NCBI GenBank assembly: GCA_964343075.1
Contig: CAYFGT010000002.1
Span: 1 to 64,000 of the forward strand
Reading direction: 5' to 3'
Length of the DNA: 64,000 nucleotides
Source of the DNA: UBA2588 sp964343075
GTDB lineage: Bacteria > Chloroflexota > Dehalococcoidia > Lucifugimonadales > UBA3495
The notes beneath the pieces are model-generated. The model was not told where the DNA came from. It did not search any database and saw only the letters and a list, made by a program, of their open reading frames with translations. The position numbers and the translations under genes were made by a program. This document shows, piece after piece, positions 8,680-16,984 of this stretch (positions within the stretch are counted from its first letter, which is position 1; each line of letters opens with the position of its first letter).

Positions 8680-10323
8680 TCATCGCCTGTAAACTAATAA
8701 TGAACGATATGGTTCTTTACCTCTACTGGTAGATGATAGGTTCATTCGGTCTATTAACATATGTTGGAGTCTCCGGATATATGCTTTTTGAGGGTTTAAT
8801 TGAACACTAAAAACCCCATTCAATACTTGGTAGGCAGCATCCTCTGCTTCTTTTAGAGCGGCTTCAAGGATTTCACTTGAATCCACAGTGTCCTTTTCAA
8901 GGCGACTAGATTGTAAGTGGCTTGTATCTATACCTTGCTCTTTGGCCAAAGTACTAAGGAAATCGAGTATATGGTGGAAAGTGTTTTTCCTTAACACATA
9001 TACAGGAGTTCCTGTAGATTCTGCACTTTTAACAAGGTTCGATCCTCGACGATAATGTGTTTTGGTTGTGAGGACAATATCCGAATTTCTTAGCTCGTTA
9101 CTGATAGAGACGGATATATTAGATTCTTCCTGAGCGGAAATAATTTTATCTTTACTTACACCGAATAAAAATACTTTATATTCTAACTTATGTATTGGTT
9201 GATCGGCTACTTTAGCTGGACTTCTAGGTTTTTCAGAAAGGCCTGGTTTGGGACTTCGCATATCCCAAGAACCATTTTGCTGTTGGTTTTGTCTGATAGT
9301 ATCGTTAGTTTTTGTTATATTGCCTTCTGCATCGGTCACTCGAGATTCGGGTCGGATAGCATATCCTCGTAGCCATTGATCAACTACTTCAGCAACGTTT
9401 TCGTGTACGTCAATTTCATTCCAATTATTGATTTCAACTACAATATCAAATGTTGGCCACGATTTACGTTCTTGGATGGTCTTTTGGGTTCCTCTAAATT
9501 TAGCTTCTTGGTCTCCTAATGTCACGGATTGGATTCCACCTACCAGGTCTGATAGAGTGGGGTTAAAGATTAAATTTTCTAAAGTATTCCCATGTGCAGT
9601 GGCAACTAGTTGTACGCCTCTTTCAGCTATGGTCCGCGCGGCGTCTGATTCTTCTGTAGTGCTCATTTCATCTATTATGATAACTTCAGGCATATGATTT
9701 TCGACTGCCTCGATCATTACTGAATGCTGAAGTTGTGGACTTGCTACTTGCATACGTCTAGATGAGCCTATTGCTGGATGAGGAACATCTCCATCACCTG
9801 CAATTTCGTTAGATGTATCGACAATAACAACCCGTTTCGACAGATCGTCAGAAATCATTCGAGCGGTTTCTCGTAGCATGGTAGTTTTACCAACTCCAGG
9901 TCGACCAAGTAATAGTATATTTTTACCGGTTTGTATAAGGTCTTCTATAGTAGTGGCACTTCCGCTAATGGCTCGCCCTACTCTACACGTTGCCCCTACT
10001 ATTTGCCCTCTTCTATTTCGGATAACAGATACTCTGTGTAGCGTACCTTCTATTCCTGCTCTGTTATCTTCCCCGATGAATCCGATTTTTTGTATCAGGT
10101 TTGCTAAATCATCTTTAGAAATATTAGTTTGGTCTAGTATTAAGTTATCATTAATAAGACGAGCTTCGGGTAGTCTTCCTAGATCCATAACCACTTCTAA
10201 TAATTCAGATTTGTTGGGAAGGGAGTTGATAGTTTCTGTGATGTGTTCTGGTAACACATTAAGGAGTAAATCTAGTTCGTTGAGGTTCTGGTCCGGTGAC
10301 TCAATACGATCCGATGTTAACAA
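8680..10323 (-). CDS. Ycf45-like AAA ATPase with C-terminal R3H domain
   Basis: 547 residues. The ATPase core resembles SpoIIIAA/Ycf45-type secretion-superfamily ATPases: Walker A GRPGVGKTT at 140-148, Walker B VIIIDEMST with Asp-Glu at 218-219, and IVDTSNEIAGDGD between them. A second domain (about residues 375-450) is unassigned. The C-terminal segment (about 500-547) has the R3H pattern of a single-stranded nucleic-acid-binding module (RRLQHMLIDRMNL onward, then SRGKEPYRSLLVY). The same arrangement is known in cyanobacteria and plastids; its cellular role is not well defined. The TTG start has a GGAGG site just upstream. It is followed by tmk after four bases. Confidence 0.85.
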   Translation of the reverse strand: MLTSDRIESPDQNLNELDLLLNVLPEHITETINSLPNKSELLEVVMDLGRLPEARLINDNLILDQTNISKDDLANLIQKIGFIGEDNRAGIEGTLHRVSVIRNRRGQIVGATCRVGRAISGSATTIEDLIQTGKNILLLGRPGVGKTTMLRETARMISDDLSKRVVIVDTSNEIAGDGDVPHPAIGSSRRMQVASPQLQHSVMIEAVENHMPEVIIIDEMSTTEESDAARTIAERGVQLVATAHGNTLENLIFNPTLSDLVGGIQSVTLGDQEAKFRGTQKTIQERKSWPTFDIVVEINNWNEIDVHENVAEVVDQWLRGYAIRPESRVTDAEGNITKTNDTIRQNQQQNGSWDMRSPKPGLSEKPRSPAKVADQPIHKLEYKVFLFGVSKDKIISAQEESNISVSISNELRNSDIVLTTKTHYRRGSNLVKSAESTGTPVYVLRKNTFHHILDFLSTLAKEQGIDTSHLQSSRLEKDTVDSSEILEAALKEAEDAAYQVLNGVFSVQLNPQKAYIRRLQHMLIDRMNLSSTSRGKEPYRSLLVYRR

Positions 10324-10422
10324 AAATCCTCCAGAATAACTGATTGATGTCAGCTATAAAGCAATTATATAAAATTTATTTGGTTTTTTTGAATTATTAT
10401 TTCGTTCATTTTATCGTAAAAA

Positions 10423-10986
10423 TCATAAATCCAAAAAATATTTGTGCACCCTAGCATCGTTAGATAATTCAGGATGAAAGGATGTAGCTAGTAGCTTACC
10501 TTGTTGTACTGCTATGGGTGTTTCATCTTCTAATTTGGCTATAATATCGACGTCTGTGCCTGTCTTCAGAACCACTGGGGCTCTAATGAATATGCAATTA
10601 AAAGCGTCGGCAACTCCTTTAAGAGGTAGCATCTGTTCAAAACTATCTATTTGCCGGCCAAAAGCATTACGCTGAACTTCTATGTCCATTAAGCCTAGTG
10701 GGATTGGATCGGATTCAGTGATTTTTGATGCTAACATGATCATACCGGCGCAGGTACCCCACATAGGCATACCAGACGAAGCGAACCGTTGCAATGGTTC
10801 TCTGAAGCCATAATTAGAGCATAATCTGCTTAATGTCGTACTTTCCCCTCCAGGGATAACTAATCGGTCGATGTCGTCCATGTGCTCAGGCAATCTAATT
10901 TCTTTGCATTCAGCCCCAAGGGATGTGAAAACAGATACATGTTCTTCAAAATCTCCTTGTAGAGCTAAGACCCCTGTTTTATTCAC
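10423..10986 (-). CDS. pdxT: Pyridoxal 5'-phosphate synthase glutaminase subunit
   Basis: 187 residues. PdxT hydrolyses glutamine and passes ammonia to PdxS for pyridoxal phosphate synthesis. The motif PGGEST (residues 45-50), the nucleophile Cys79 in WGTCAG, and the His-Glu pair in SFHPEL near the C-terminus complete the class I amidotransferase triad. It lies 14 bases downstream of pdxS, the usual operon partner. Confidence 0.96.
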   Translation of the reverse strand: MNKTGVLALQGDFEEHVSVFTSLGAECKEIRLPEHMDDIDRLVIPGGESTTLSRLCSNYGFREPLQRFASSGMPMWGTCAGMIMLASKITESDPIPLGLMDIEVQRNAFGRQIDSFEQMLPLKGVADAFNCIFIRAPVVLKTGTDVDIIAKLEDETPIAVQQGKLLATSFHPELSNDARVHKYFLDL

Positions 10987-11000
10987 TTTTGAACCTCGGC

Positions 11001-11891
11001 TTACTTACTTCTTGAAGCGAGGAGTTCGTTTTCAGGTATAGTTCTTGCGCTAATGCCTACCATAGCTTCACCCAGATCTTTGGAGACTTCAGCGATGATC
11101 TTAGGGTCATTATAGTGTGTTACTGCTTGAACGATAGCATTGGCTCTAGTTGCTGGATCGCCTGACTTAAATATGCCTGATCCAACAAAGACTCCGTCTG
11201 CACCTAGTTGCATCATTAATGCAGCATCTGCAGGAGTTGCTACACCACCGGCTGCGAAATTCACTACAGGTAGACGTCCTTCTTCTTTAGTTTGTATGAG
11301 CAAGTCAACACTTACTCCGAGATCACGTGCTTCTACTACTAGTTCATCGTAAGGCATATTTTTCAGTTTTCGGATGTTATCTTGAACGGTACGCATGTGC
11401 CTAACTGCCTCCACTACGTCTCCGGTTCCTGCTTCGCCTTTGGTTCTGATCATTGCAGCACCTTCAGAGATCCTTCTAAGGGCTTCACCTAAATCTCTAC
11501 AGCCACACACAAAAGGTACTTTGAAATCATGTTTCCAGACATGATGTTTTTCGTCAGCTAAAGTAAGTACTTCAGATTCATCTATATAATCTATTCCCAA
11601 AGATTCAAGTACTTGAGCTTCAACGAAGTGTCCAATTCTGCATTTTGCCATTACAGGGATACTTACTGCTTCCATTATTTCTAGAATAATTGAAGGGTCT
11701 GTCATACGAGCAACCCCTCCTTCCGCACGGATATCAGCTGGGACTCTTTCTAGAGCCATAACCGCTACAGCTCCTGCTTCAGCTGCTATCTTTGCTTGTT
11801 CAGGATTAACAACGTCCATAATGACGCCACCTTTTAACATTTGGGCGTGACCGGATTTAACCGTAAACGTACCAGTAACAGTTTCTACCAT
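11001..11891 (-). CDS. pdxS: Pyridoxal 5'-phosphate synthase lyase subunit
   Basis: 296 residues, the usual length. PdxS builds pyridoxal phosphate from ribose 5-phosphate, glyceraldehyde 3-phosphate and ammonia in a (beta/alpha)8 barrel. Asp26 in GGVIMDV and Lys83 in MAKCRIGHF match the catalytic residues; the second Lys is in IRTKGEAGTG. The pdxS-pdxT order is the standard one for the deoxyxylulose-independent pathway. The leader region is short and no riboswitch was recognised. Confidence 0.97.
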   Translation of the reverse strand: MVETVTGTFTVKSGHAQMLKGGVIMDVVNPEQAKIAAEAGAVAVMALERVPADIRAEGGVARMTDPSIILEIMEAVSIPVMAKCRIGHFVEAQVLESLGIDYIDESEVLTLADEKHHVWKHDFKVPFVCGCRDLGEALRRISEGAAMIRTKGEAGTGDVVEAVRHMRTVQDNIRKLKNMPYDELVVEARDLGVSVDLLIQTKEEGRLPVVNFAAGGVATPADAALMMQLGADGVFVGSGIFKSGDPATRANAIVQAVTHYNDPKIIAEVSKDLGEAMVGISARTIPENELLASRSK

Positions 11892-12025
11892 ATCTATCTC
11901 CTAACTTGGGAATACCATTAGATGCCATTATACTGCTTTTCAGAATAAGTAGGCAATTCTTCTGGTTTGATGACTATGCTACATATATGGATAAAAACTT
12001 ACATTGGTGATAAAGTTGTTCTAAC

Positions 12026-12054
12026 TTGACACTGTCATGTACCGGTTTTAATAT
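12026..12054 (+). promoter_or_regulatory. Strong sigma-70-type promoter for the tRNA pair
   Basis: TTGACA (12026-12031), a 17-base spacer and TAATAT (12049-12054). The predicted transcription start is a few bases before tRNA-Phe at 12065. Near-consensus strength fits a stable RNA promoter. Confidence 0.8.
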
Positions 12055-12064
12055 AGATTTTCCG

Positions 12065-12137
12065 GCCGAGGTAGCTCAGGTGGTAGAGCACGGCACTGAA
12101 AATGCCGGTGTCGACAGTTCGAGTCTGTCCCTCGGCA
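12065..12137 (+). tRNA. tRNA-Phe (anticodon GAA)
   Basis: A complete cloverleaf: acceptor GCCGAGG with CCTCGGC, D arm GCTC/GAGC, anticodon stem CGGCA/TGCCG with loop CTGAAAA, T stem GACAG/CTGTC with loop TTCGAGT, discriminator A. The anticodon GAA is at 12098-12100. CCA is not encoded (CCT follows). Confidence 0.97.
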
Positions 12138-12147
12138 CCTTTTTTGA

Positions 12148-12222
12148 GCGGAAGTGGCTCAGTGGTAGAGCATCTCCTTGCCAAGGAGAGGGTCGGGAGT
12201 TCGAATCTCCTCTTCCGCTCCA
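12148..12222 (+). tRNA. tRNA-Gly (anticodon GCC)
   Basis: A complete cloverleaf: acceptor GCGGAAG with CTTCCGC, anticodon stem TCTCC/GGAGA with loop TTGCCAA, T arm GGGAG/CTCCT. Discriminator T, and the CCA end (12220-12222) is encoded. It lies 10 bases after tRNA-Phe and shares its promoter. Confidence 0.97.
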
Positions 12223-12235
12223 TTATGAGACTAAT

Positions 12236-12772
12236 ATGAAATATCCTACGATGATTGCATATGGTTTTTGTTCACTGATCCTAATTTCCTGCGTAAATAG
12301 CGTTGATTCTATTCAACAGAACAGAATCGAGTAGTTGCAAAATGAAATGTTTTCATTACGGTAGGAAATTCAGCAATTGGGGCAAGTAATTGATGGAGCT
12401 TCCAAAGAGTCCACCCCAGTTGTGATAGAAATTGAAAGTAAAATTATCAACGACTCTAGTGAAATAAAAGATTCACTAGAAACTATTAATGAGCTTACTA
12501 TTGAATTAAAAGAAGCAAATACATTGACTCAGGAATTGATTGCAACCCCCACTCCAGTGCCTACTTACACTTTATATCCTACTTATACTCCTCACCCTAC
12601 GTTAACTCCATGGCCTACATATACGCCATTTCCGCCTCCTACCCCGGATGGACTGCATTCATTAGCAGAGGCAAATGATCCAGGTGTACAACCTACGCTT
12701 AATCCCGCTACAGGAGGTTTGGATTGTGACTGGATAGATGGACGGTGGCAAAATTGTGTTGATAATCGTTAA
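12236..12772 (+). pseudogene. Lipoprotein gene interrupted by two in-frame TAG codons
   Basis: A single frame runs from ATG 12236 to the TAA at 12770-12772 but is cut by TAG at 12332-12334 and 12362-12364. Before the first TAG is a lipoprotein signal with lipobox LISC (Cys19). Between and after the TAGs is a Gln/Glu/Leu-rich helical stretch. Then comes a Pro/Thr-Tyr linker (PTYT repeats, about 12547-12650) and a Cys-containing tail CDWIDGRWQNC that matches tails of other lipoproteins in this window. A CAG codon would fit the helix at both TAG sites, so two C-to-T changes explain the breaks. The intact tail and linker suggest recent inactivation or readthrough. The 3' end overlaps the opposing lipoprotein by four bases. 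Confidence 0.65.
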
Positions 12773-13578
12773 TAATCACCCACATCAAATCTAATAAGCT
12801 GGATTTCTCCAACTGTTGTGATCTCATTAGAGATGAGTTGTTTAAATTCGTCTAGCCCAACTTCGTCTGTTGTTGATCGGTGGACTGGTTGAATACGTTT
12901 GTATATGTCCCAGGATTGAGTCCTATTTTGATTGTAAACTCTAAATGTTACGTGACCGTTTGCATAATCATAAGGAGAAAGATTATTCAGAGTGTAGTTA
13001 ATATAATTGGTAACTATTACTTTGGAAAAAGCTGTTTCTGAAATAGATTCTATGTCCCATGTTATGGTCACATTTCCTGTTTTACATTTAGTAGTTGATG
13101 ATAAATATACTGTTGGAATAGTACTGGAATACTTGTTAGTACAAGTAGGGTCAACTACAGGTACAGGAGTTGAGGTGGGGGCAGGTGTCGGGGTTGGAGA
13201 AGGAGTTGAAGTTGGCACTGGCTTTGGAGTTGAAGTTGGTACTGGTGCAGGAGTTTCAGTAGGTACTGGTGTGAACGTTGGTACAGGTACAGGAGTTGTA
13301 GTAGGTACTGGTGTGAACGTTGGCACCGATATAGTAGCTGTAGCTGTGGGGATGATAGGAGATGGTGTGTCAGTTGGTTTAGATGCGTTTGCCATTCTTG
13401 CCGCAATAATCAACTCGTCGATGGCTTCTAGAGTAGCGATGATGTCACGTTCTGGAGTTGGGACATTATCCGTAACTTGATTGTTTTCTTGTATGTCAGA
13501 GGTTGTAGGTAATGATACGCAACTCATTACTATTAACATAATAAGTGTTGTTGCGAATAGATTTATATTACGAATCAT
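12769..13578 (-). CDS. Lipoprotein with long Pro/Thr linker
   Basis: 269 residues. Signal peptide with lipobox IVMSC (Cys20). Residues 50-65 hold a short helical motif (TLEAIDELIIAARMAN) also seen in sister lipoproteins. A Pro/Thr/Val linker of about 75 residues follows (repeats such as VPTFTPVPT). The C-terminal domain of about 115 residues starts at CTNKYS and has two Cys (CTN and KCKTG) that may form a disulphide. It is unassigned, probably beta-rich, and contains NGHVTFRVYNQ. It is most likely surface-exposed on a spacer, with ligand or partner unknown. It converges with and overlaps the broken lipoprotein gene at 12236. Confidence 0.75.
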   Translation of the reverse strand: MIRNINLFATTLIMLIVMSCVSLPTTSDIQENNQVTDNVPTPERDIIATLEAIDELIIAARMANASKPTDTPSPIIPTATATISVPTFTPVPTTTPVPVPTFTPVPTETPAPVPTSTPKPVPTSTPSPTPTPAPTSTPVPVVDPTCTNKYSSTIPTVYLSSTTKCKTGNVTITWDIESISETAFSKVIVTNYINYTLNNLSPYDYANGHVTFRVYNQNRTQSWDIYKRIQPVHRSTTDEVGLDEFKQLISNEITTVGEIQLIRFDVGDY

Positions 13579-13667
13579 ATGTTTTTCAAATTAGGTCATA
13601 TAAGAATAGAAAAGCGTTCTTACATTATATCTCAGGTATGTTGTTGGGTAGTACGCTTTGATAGCGA

Positions 13668-15176
13668 TTAATTGGTGATTTCTATAAATTTCGAGGTAGT
13701 AGAACTAGTAGTAGTAACAGTTAATAAGTGCACTCCCGGAGATAGTCTAGGAATTACGAATTCTGTCTCGAATTTGCCATAACTGTCCACCTTATTATTG
13801 GTCATTGTGATGATTGTTGAACTTCCAAGGGTGATTGATGTGATGTCCTCGTTTTTCTCGAATCCTTCACCAGATAGGGTTAGTATATCTCCAGGTAACA
13901 CTTTAGGGTTTGAGATGCGTAAAAGAGATAATGGGACATAATGTCTTGCACCAGCTCGGACAGTTTCAAAGAAATTATTGCCAAGATTCGCATTTGAAAT
14001 TGTTTGTACTAAATTATTTGTTTGTGATGTGGCTCCAGTAGGTACAGTGATCTGATGATTAAAATTTCCTTGACTGTCCGCAAGAACATTTCCTACATTT
14101 AAGGAAGATAATCCAAAGACATATGTTATTAAGACATTCGTGTTTATTGGATATCCTGTTCCGGTTACGATTATTGTGTCGCCTGGGTAGCTCAATTCGG
14201 GTTCGATCCGTAGCAGTGGGTTGAATGTTGACTCTTTAGATATATTAAGATAAGTGCTTGAGGTTTTATCGCCAACAATAGCAACGAGTAAATGTAGACC
14301 CGGCGCTAGGTTTGGTATTGTTATATCCGACGAAAACTCTCCGTTTTCGTCGGTAACAGGTATTGGGTTGGGCAATACAGTTAAATCTCCTATTTGAAGA
14401 TATTTTAATGATGTGTAAGGGTTAAAAGACTGTCCAGAGATTGTAATTTTGTTTCCAGAAACTAAAGGTTCTGTGGTTGCAGTGAGTGCACTAGCAGGTA
14501 CAAAATGGTTAGTACTTGATGCTACTTCTTTGAGAGCGCCGTCGAGAGATTTATCATTGGCGGATGCTCTTACTAAGTTTTGACTTCCTGGAGTTACATC
14601 TGGTGGGATAGGAAACATATTAGAGAAATAACCTTGTGAATTTGTTGTGAAAGTAGCTCTGTTACTAGAAGAATTACCATAATGATAAGTGATTAGGATA
14701 GAAGAATTTGCTGGGAATCCAATACCGGTAGCTTGTACGAAGGTGTCAGCAGAGCTTATTGTAGGATATAAAGATATGCTGGGTTCTGTGTTCGGGTTAG
14801 GCGTTTCATATGACCCAGATGTTCCATTTTGTTGAATGTCGTTAGATACGAGGGTTTTGGATCGTTCGATGGCTTTTTTGGAGGGTGTCTTAGTTTCGGT
14901 GTCATGTAAAGAATAGCAATTGTGCCAAGAACCATTTATGCATGTGCACACAACGTCGTCTGGGAGATTGGAGCAGCCTGGATTGTTAAATTTTGACTGT
15001 TGGTTCTCATCTTTTTGAGTTTCGGATAGGCGTATAAGTTCTTGGGTAGGTGTTGGCGGGGAAACTAGGCTAGGCTGTACTTCAAAAATTTCTGTAGAAG
15101 TATCTTTATCGGATAACTGCTCACAACTTACACATAAGAGAATAACTGTAAGTAACAAAATTAAATATTTCGGCAT
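13668..15176 (-). CDS. Lipoprotein with Cys-rich module and four Ig-like repeats
   Basis: 502 residues. Lipobox CVSC (Cys18). Near residues 70-90 it has a Cys-rich module ending CTCINGSWHNC, shared with other lipoproteins here. Four beta-sandwich repeats follow, arranged as two A-B pairs. The A repeats carry TGIGFPANSSILITYHYG and TGTGYPINTNVLITYVFG; the B repeats carry SGQSFNP / SGEGFEK and PNLAPGLHLLVA / PRLSPGVHLLTV. The pattern resembles IPT/TIG or similar Ig-like folds. This points to a duplicated two-domain adhesive or scaffold unit outside the cell. It is 90 bases from the neighbouring lipoprotein on the same strand. Confidence 0.75.
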   Translation of the reverse strand: MPKYLILLLTVILLCVSCEQLSDKDTSTEIFEVQPSLVSPPTPTQELIRLSETQKDENQQSKFNNPGCSNLPDDVVCTCINGSWHNCYSLHDTETKTPSKKAIERSKTLVSNDIQQNGTSGSYETPNPNTEPSISLYPTISSADTFVQATGIGFPANSSILITYHYGNSSSNRATFTTNSQGYFSNMFPIPPDVTPGSQNLVRASANDKSLDGALKEVASSTNHFVPASALTATTEPLVSGNKITISGQSFNPYTSLKYLQIGDLTVLPNPIPVTDENGEFSSDITIPNLAPGLHLLVAIVGDKTSSTYLNISKESTFNPLLRIEPELSYPGDTIIVTGTGYPINTNVLITYVFGLSSLNVGNVLADSQGNFNHQITVPTGATSQTNNLVQTISNANLGNNFFETVRAGARHYVPLSLLRISNPKVLPGDILTLSGEGFEKNEDITSITLGSSTIITMTNNKVDSYGKFETEFVIPRLSPGVHLLTVTTTSSTTSKFIEITN

Positions 15177-15211
15177 ATTTCCTCTACGCTTGCGCTATAG
15201 CATTTTAAGAA

Positions 15212-16864
15212 CTACGTTCTGTATCCTCTTTTAGACTCCATCACTGTTTTGACATCGATTATCACTGTAATGCCTTTTTTGTTTAGATCTTGGGCTTCTT
15301 TGAGTGCTGGTTCTAATTCCTCTATTTTGCTTACTTCGATCCCATGCCCTCCAAAAGCTCGTGCAAAATCTGCATAATTTCCTGTCATTACCCCAACTCC
15401 AGACTTGTCTCTGGCGATAGGGAAATCTGTTGGTGTTCCTACAGGATAAGTGGCCATCCCTCCGTTGTTGTATATCAATGTTGTTATTCCTATTCTTTGT
15501 CTGGTAGCGGTTTCAAAGTCCATTCCTGACATGCCAAAGGCACCATCCCCCATTATGTTCATGCAGAATTTATCTGGATTAGCTAGTTTGGCTCCGATAA
15601 TCAATGGTAAACCAAATCCAAGATGCGTAGTTTTACCCCATCCGATATAACTATGAGGGACGGTAGCTTGGATGAAAGCTACTGATTGTTCTCTAGGGGC
15701 TCCTGCATCGTGGGTAATTATACTGTTTTCAAGATCTACTGTATTATTTACAGCATTGACTATGCGATATGGGTTAATTGGTTCTGAATCACTATTAAAA
15801 TAAGGGTCAAACTCCTGTTTCATATCATTTTTGTAATTAGCTATCAAATTTCTTATATCTGGGTTGTCCATTCGAGTTTCACCATACAATTCCTTTAATT
15901 GATGGATTAATTCTTGGATCGTTTCTTTGGTGTCTCCTATTAATGCTACTTCTACAGATTCATCTTTGTTAATAGAATCAGGGTTATTAGCATTTTGAAT
16001 TATTGTCTTGCCTTTAGGGATTTGTTGAGAATATGGAGTTTTTGTAAGGCTAGTTCCAAGTGCTAGTATGGTGTCGCAAGATGTTAAAAATTCTTTTGCT
16101 GCTAGAGTGGTAGTAGTAGATCCTGCTCCCAATGACAATTCGTGACGCTCATCAAAGGCAGATTTGCCAGGCATGGTTGTAAACACTGGAACTGATAATA
16201 ATTCAGCTAGTTCTTGTAGCTCTTTTGTGGCTTCGGACATTAAAACTCCTTGGCCTGCCCATATAACCATGTTTTCCGATTTTTGGATTAGGTTTACAGC
16301 TGCGTCGATGGCATTGTCGGAAGGTTTAAAAGTAAATGATTTTGGAAATGAATATAGAGAAGCTGATTCTTCAGGAACCTCAGATGCACATACGTCTGCT
16401 GGCATTTCAACGACTACAGGGCCAGGTCGTCCGTTTCTTAAGTGATGAAAAGCTCTTCGCATTATGGAAGGAATTTCTTCGACTTTAAGTATTGTTTCGG
16501 CGTGTTTGGAAATAGGTTCATACATTTTACTTGCCCAGAAATTGGGAGCTACAGACATTCGGTCAAGTGAGTACCCTCCAGGCATAACTAGTACCGGGAT
16601 GTTATCAGCGTTTGCTTGTGCGAGTGCTCCCATTGAATTCTCCGCTCCAGCTGCAGATTGCATAACGAACACTCCGAATTTTTTCCTGTTACTGGTTCTG
16701 CTATACCCATCTGCAGCCATCAAAGCACCACGCTCATGGCGGAATGCAATAACACGAATGTCTTCTTTAGCTAAAGCTTCAATCAAAGGGTTGCTTGGGT
16801 AACAGGCTACCCATTCCACGCCTTCATCTTTTAAGATTTTTGCTATTAAATCAATTCCTCGCAT
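15212..16864 (-). CDS. Thiamine-pyrophosphate-dependent enzyme (acetolactate synthase-like)
   Basis: About 550 residues with the three-domain layout of the acetolactate synthase/benzoylformate decarboxylase family: an N-terminal Pyr domain with the activating Glu in FRHERGALMAADGY, a central domain, and a C-terminal PP domain with the metal motif GDGAFGMS near residue 441 and the later Asn-Asn-Gly. The substrate is not predictable; in this type of genome such enzymes are often linked to 2-oxoacid or oxalyl-CoA-like chemistry. The frame extends to a GTG at 16873, but ATG 16864 has AGGAG eight bases upstream and is preferred. No ilvN regulatory subunit is adjacent, so it is probably not the biosynthetic IlvB. 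Confidence 0.85.
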   Translation of the reverse strand: MRGIDLIAKILKDEGVEWVACYPSNPLIEALAKEDIRVIAFRHERGALMAADGYSRTSNRKKFGVFVMQSAAGAENSMGALAQANADNIPVLVMPGGYSLDRMSVAPNFWASKMYEPISKHAETILKVEEIPSIMRRAFHHLRNGRPGPVVVEMPADVCASEVPEESASLYSFPKSFTFKPSDNAIDAAVNLIQKSENMVIWAGQGVLMSEATKELQELAELLSVPVFTTMPGKSAFDERHELSLGAGSTTTTLAAKEFLTSCDTILALGTSLTKTPYSQQIPKGKTIIQNANNPDSINKDESVEVALIGDTKETIQELIHQLKELYGETRMDNPDIRNLIANYKNDMKQEFDPYFNSDSEPINPYRIVNAVNNTVDLENSIITHDAGAPREQSVAFIQATVPHSYIGWGKTTHLGFGLPLIIGAKLANPDKFCMNIMGDGAFGMSGMDFETATRQRIGITTLIYNNGGMATYPVGTPTDFPIARDKSGVGVMTGNYADFARAFGGHGIEVSKIEELEPALKEAQDLNKKGITVIIDVKTVMESKRGYRT

Positions 16865-16984
16865 ACTGGACACTCCTGTTCATATAAATCATTAATTTTA
16901 CTTTCAGCAATTTTAACTGGTTTTTACTAGTCATAACATAAGGAAGTTTCAATACAGGCGCAATTTTATGTTGTAGTACAGAAA

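Noticed and set aside
12026..12334. An open frame of 102 codons across the tRNA pair
   Set aside because: It covers tRNA-Phe and tRNA-Gly and has no ribosome-binding site; its last part is the lipoprotein start at 12236.
12332..12364. TAG recoding (pyrrolysine or reassigned stop)
   Set aside because: Many certain genes in this window end with TAG, and no recoding signal is visible, so mutation is simpler.
13007..13480. Val/Gly-rich open frame opposite the lipoprotein at 12769
   Set aside because: It is the antisense of the Pro/Thr-repeat linker; the low-complexity GVGVGTG pattern is a by-product.
15212..16864. Biosynthetic acetolactate synthase IlvB
   Set aside because: No ilvN or other branched-chain genes nearby; only the general TPP-enzyme family can be supported.
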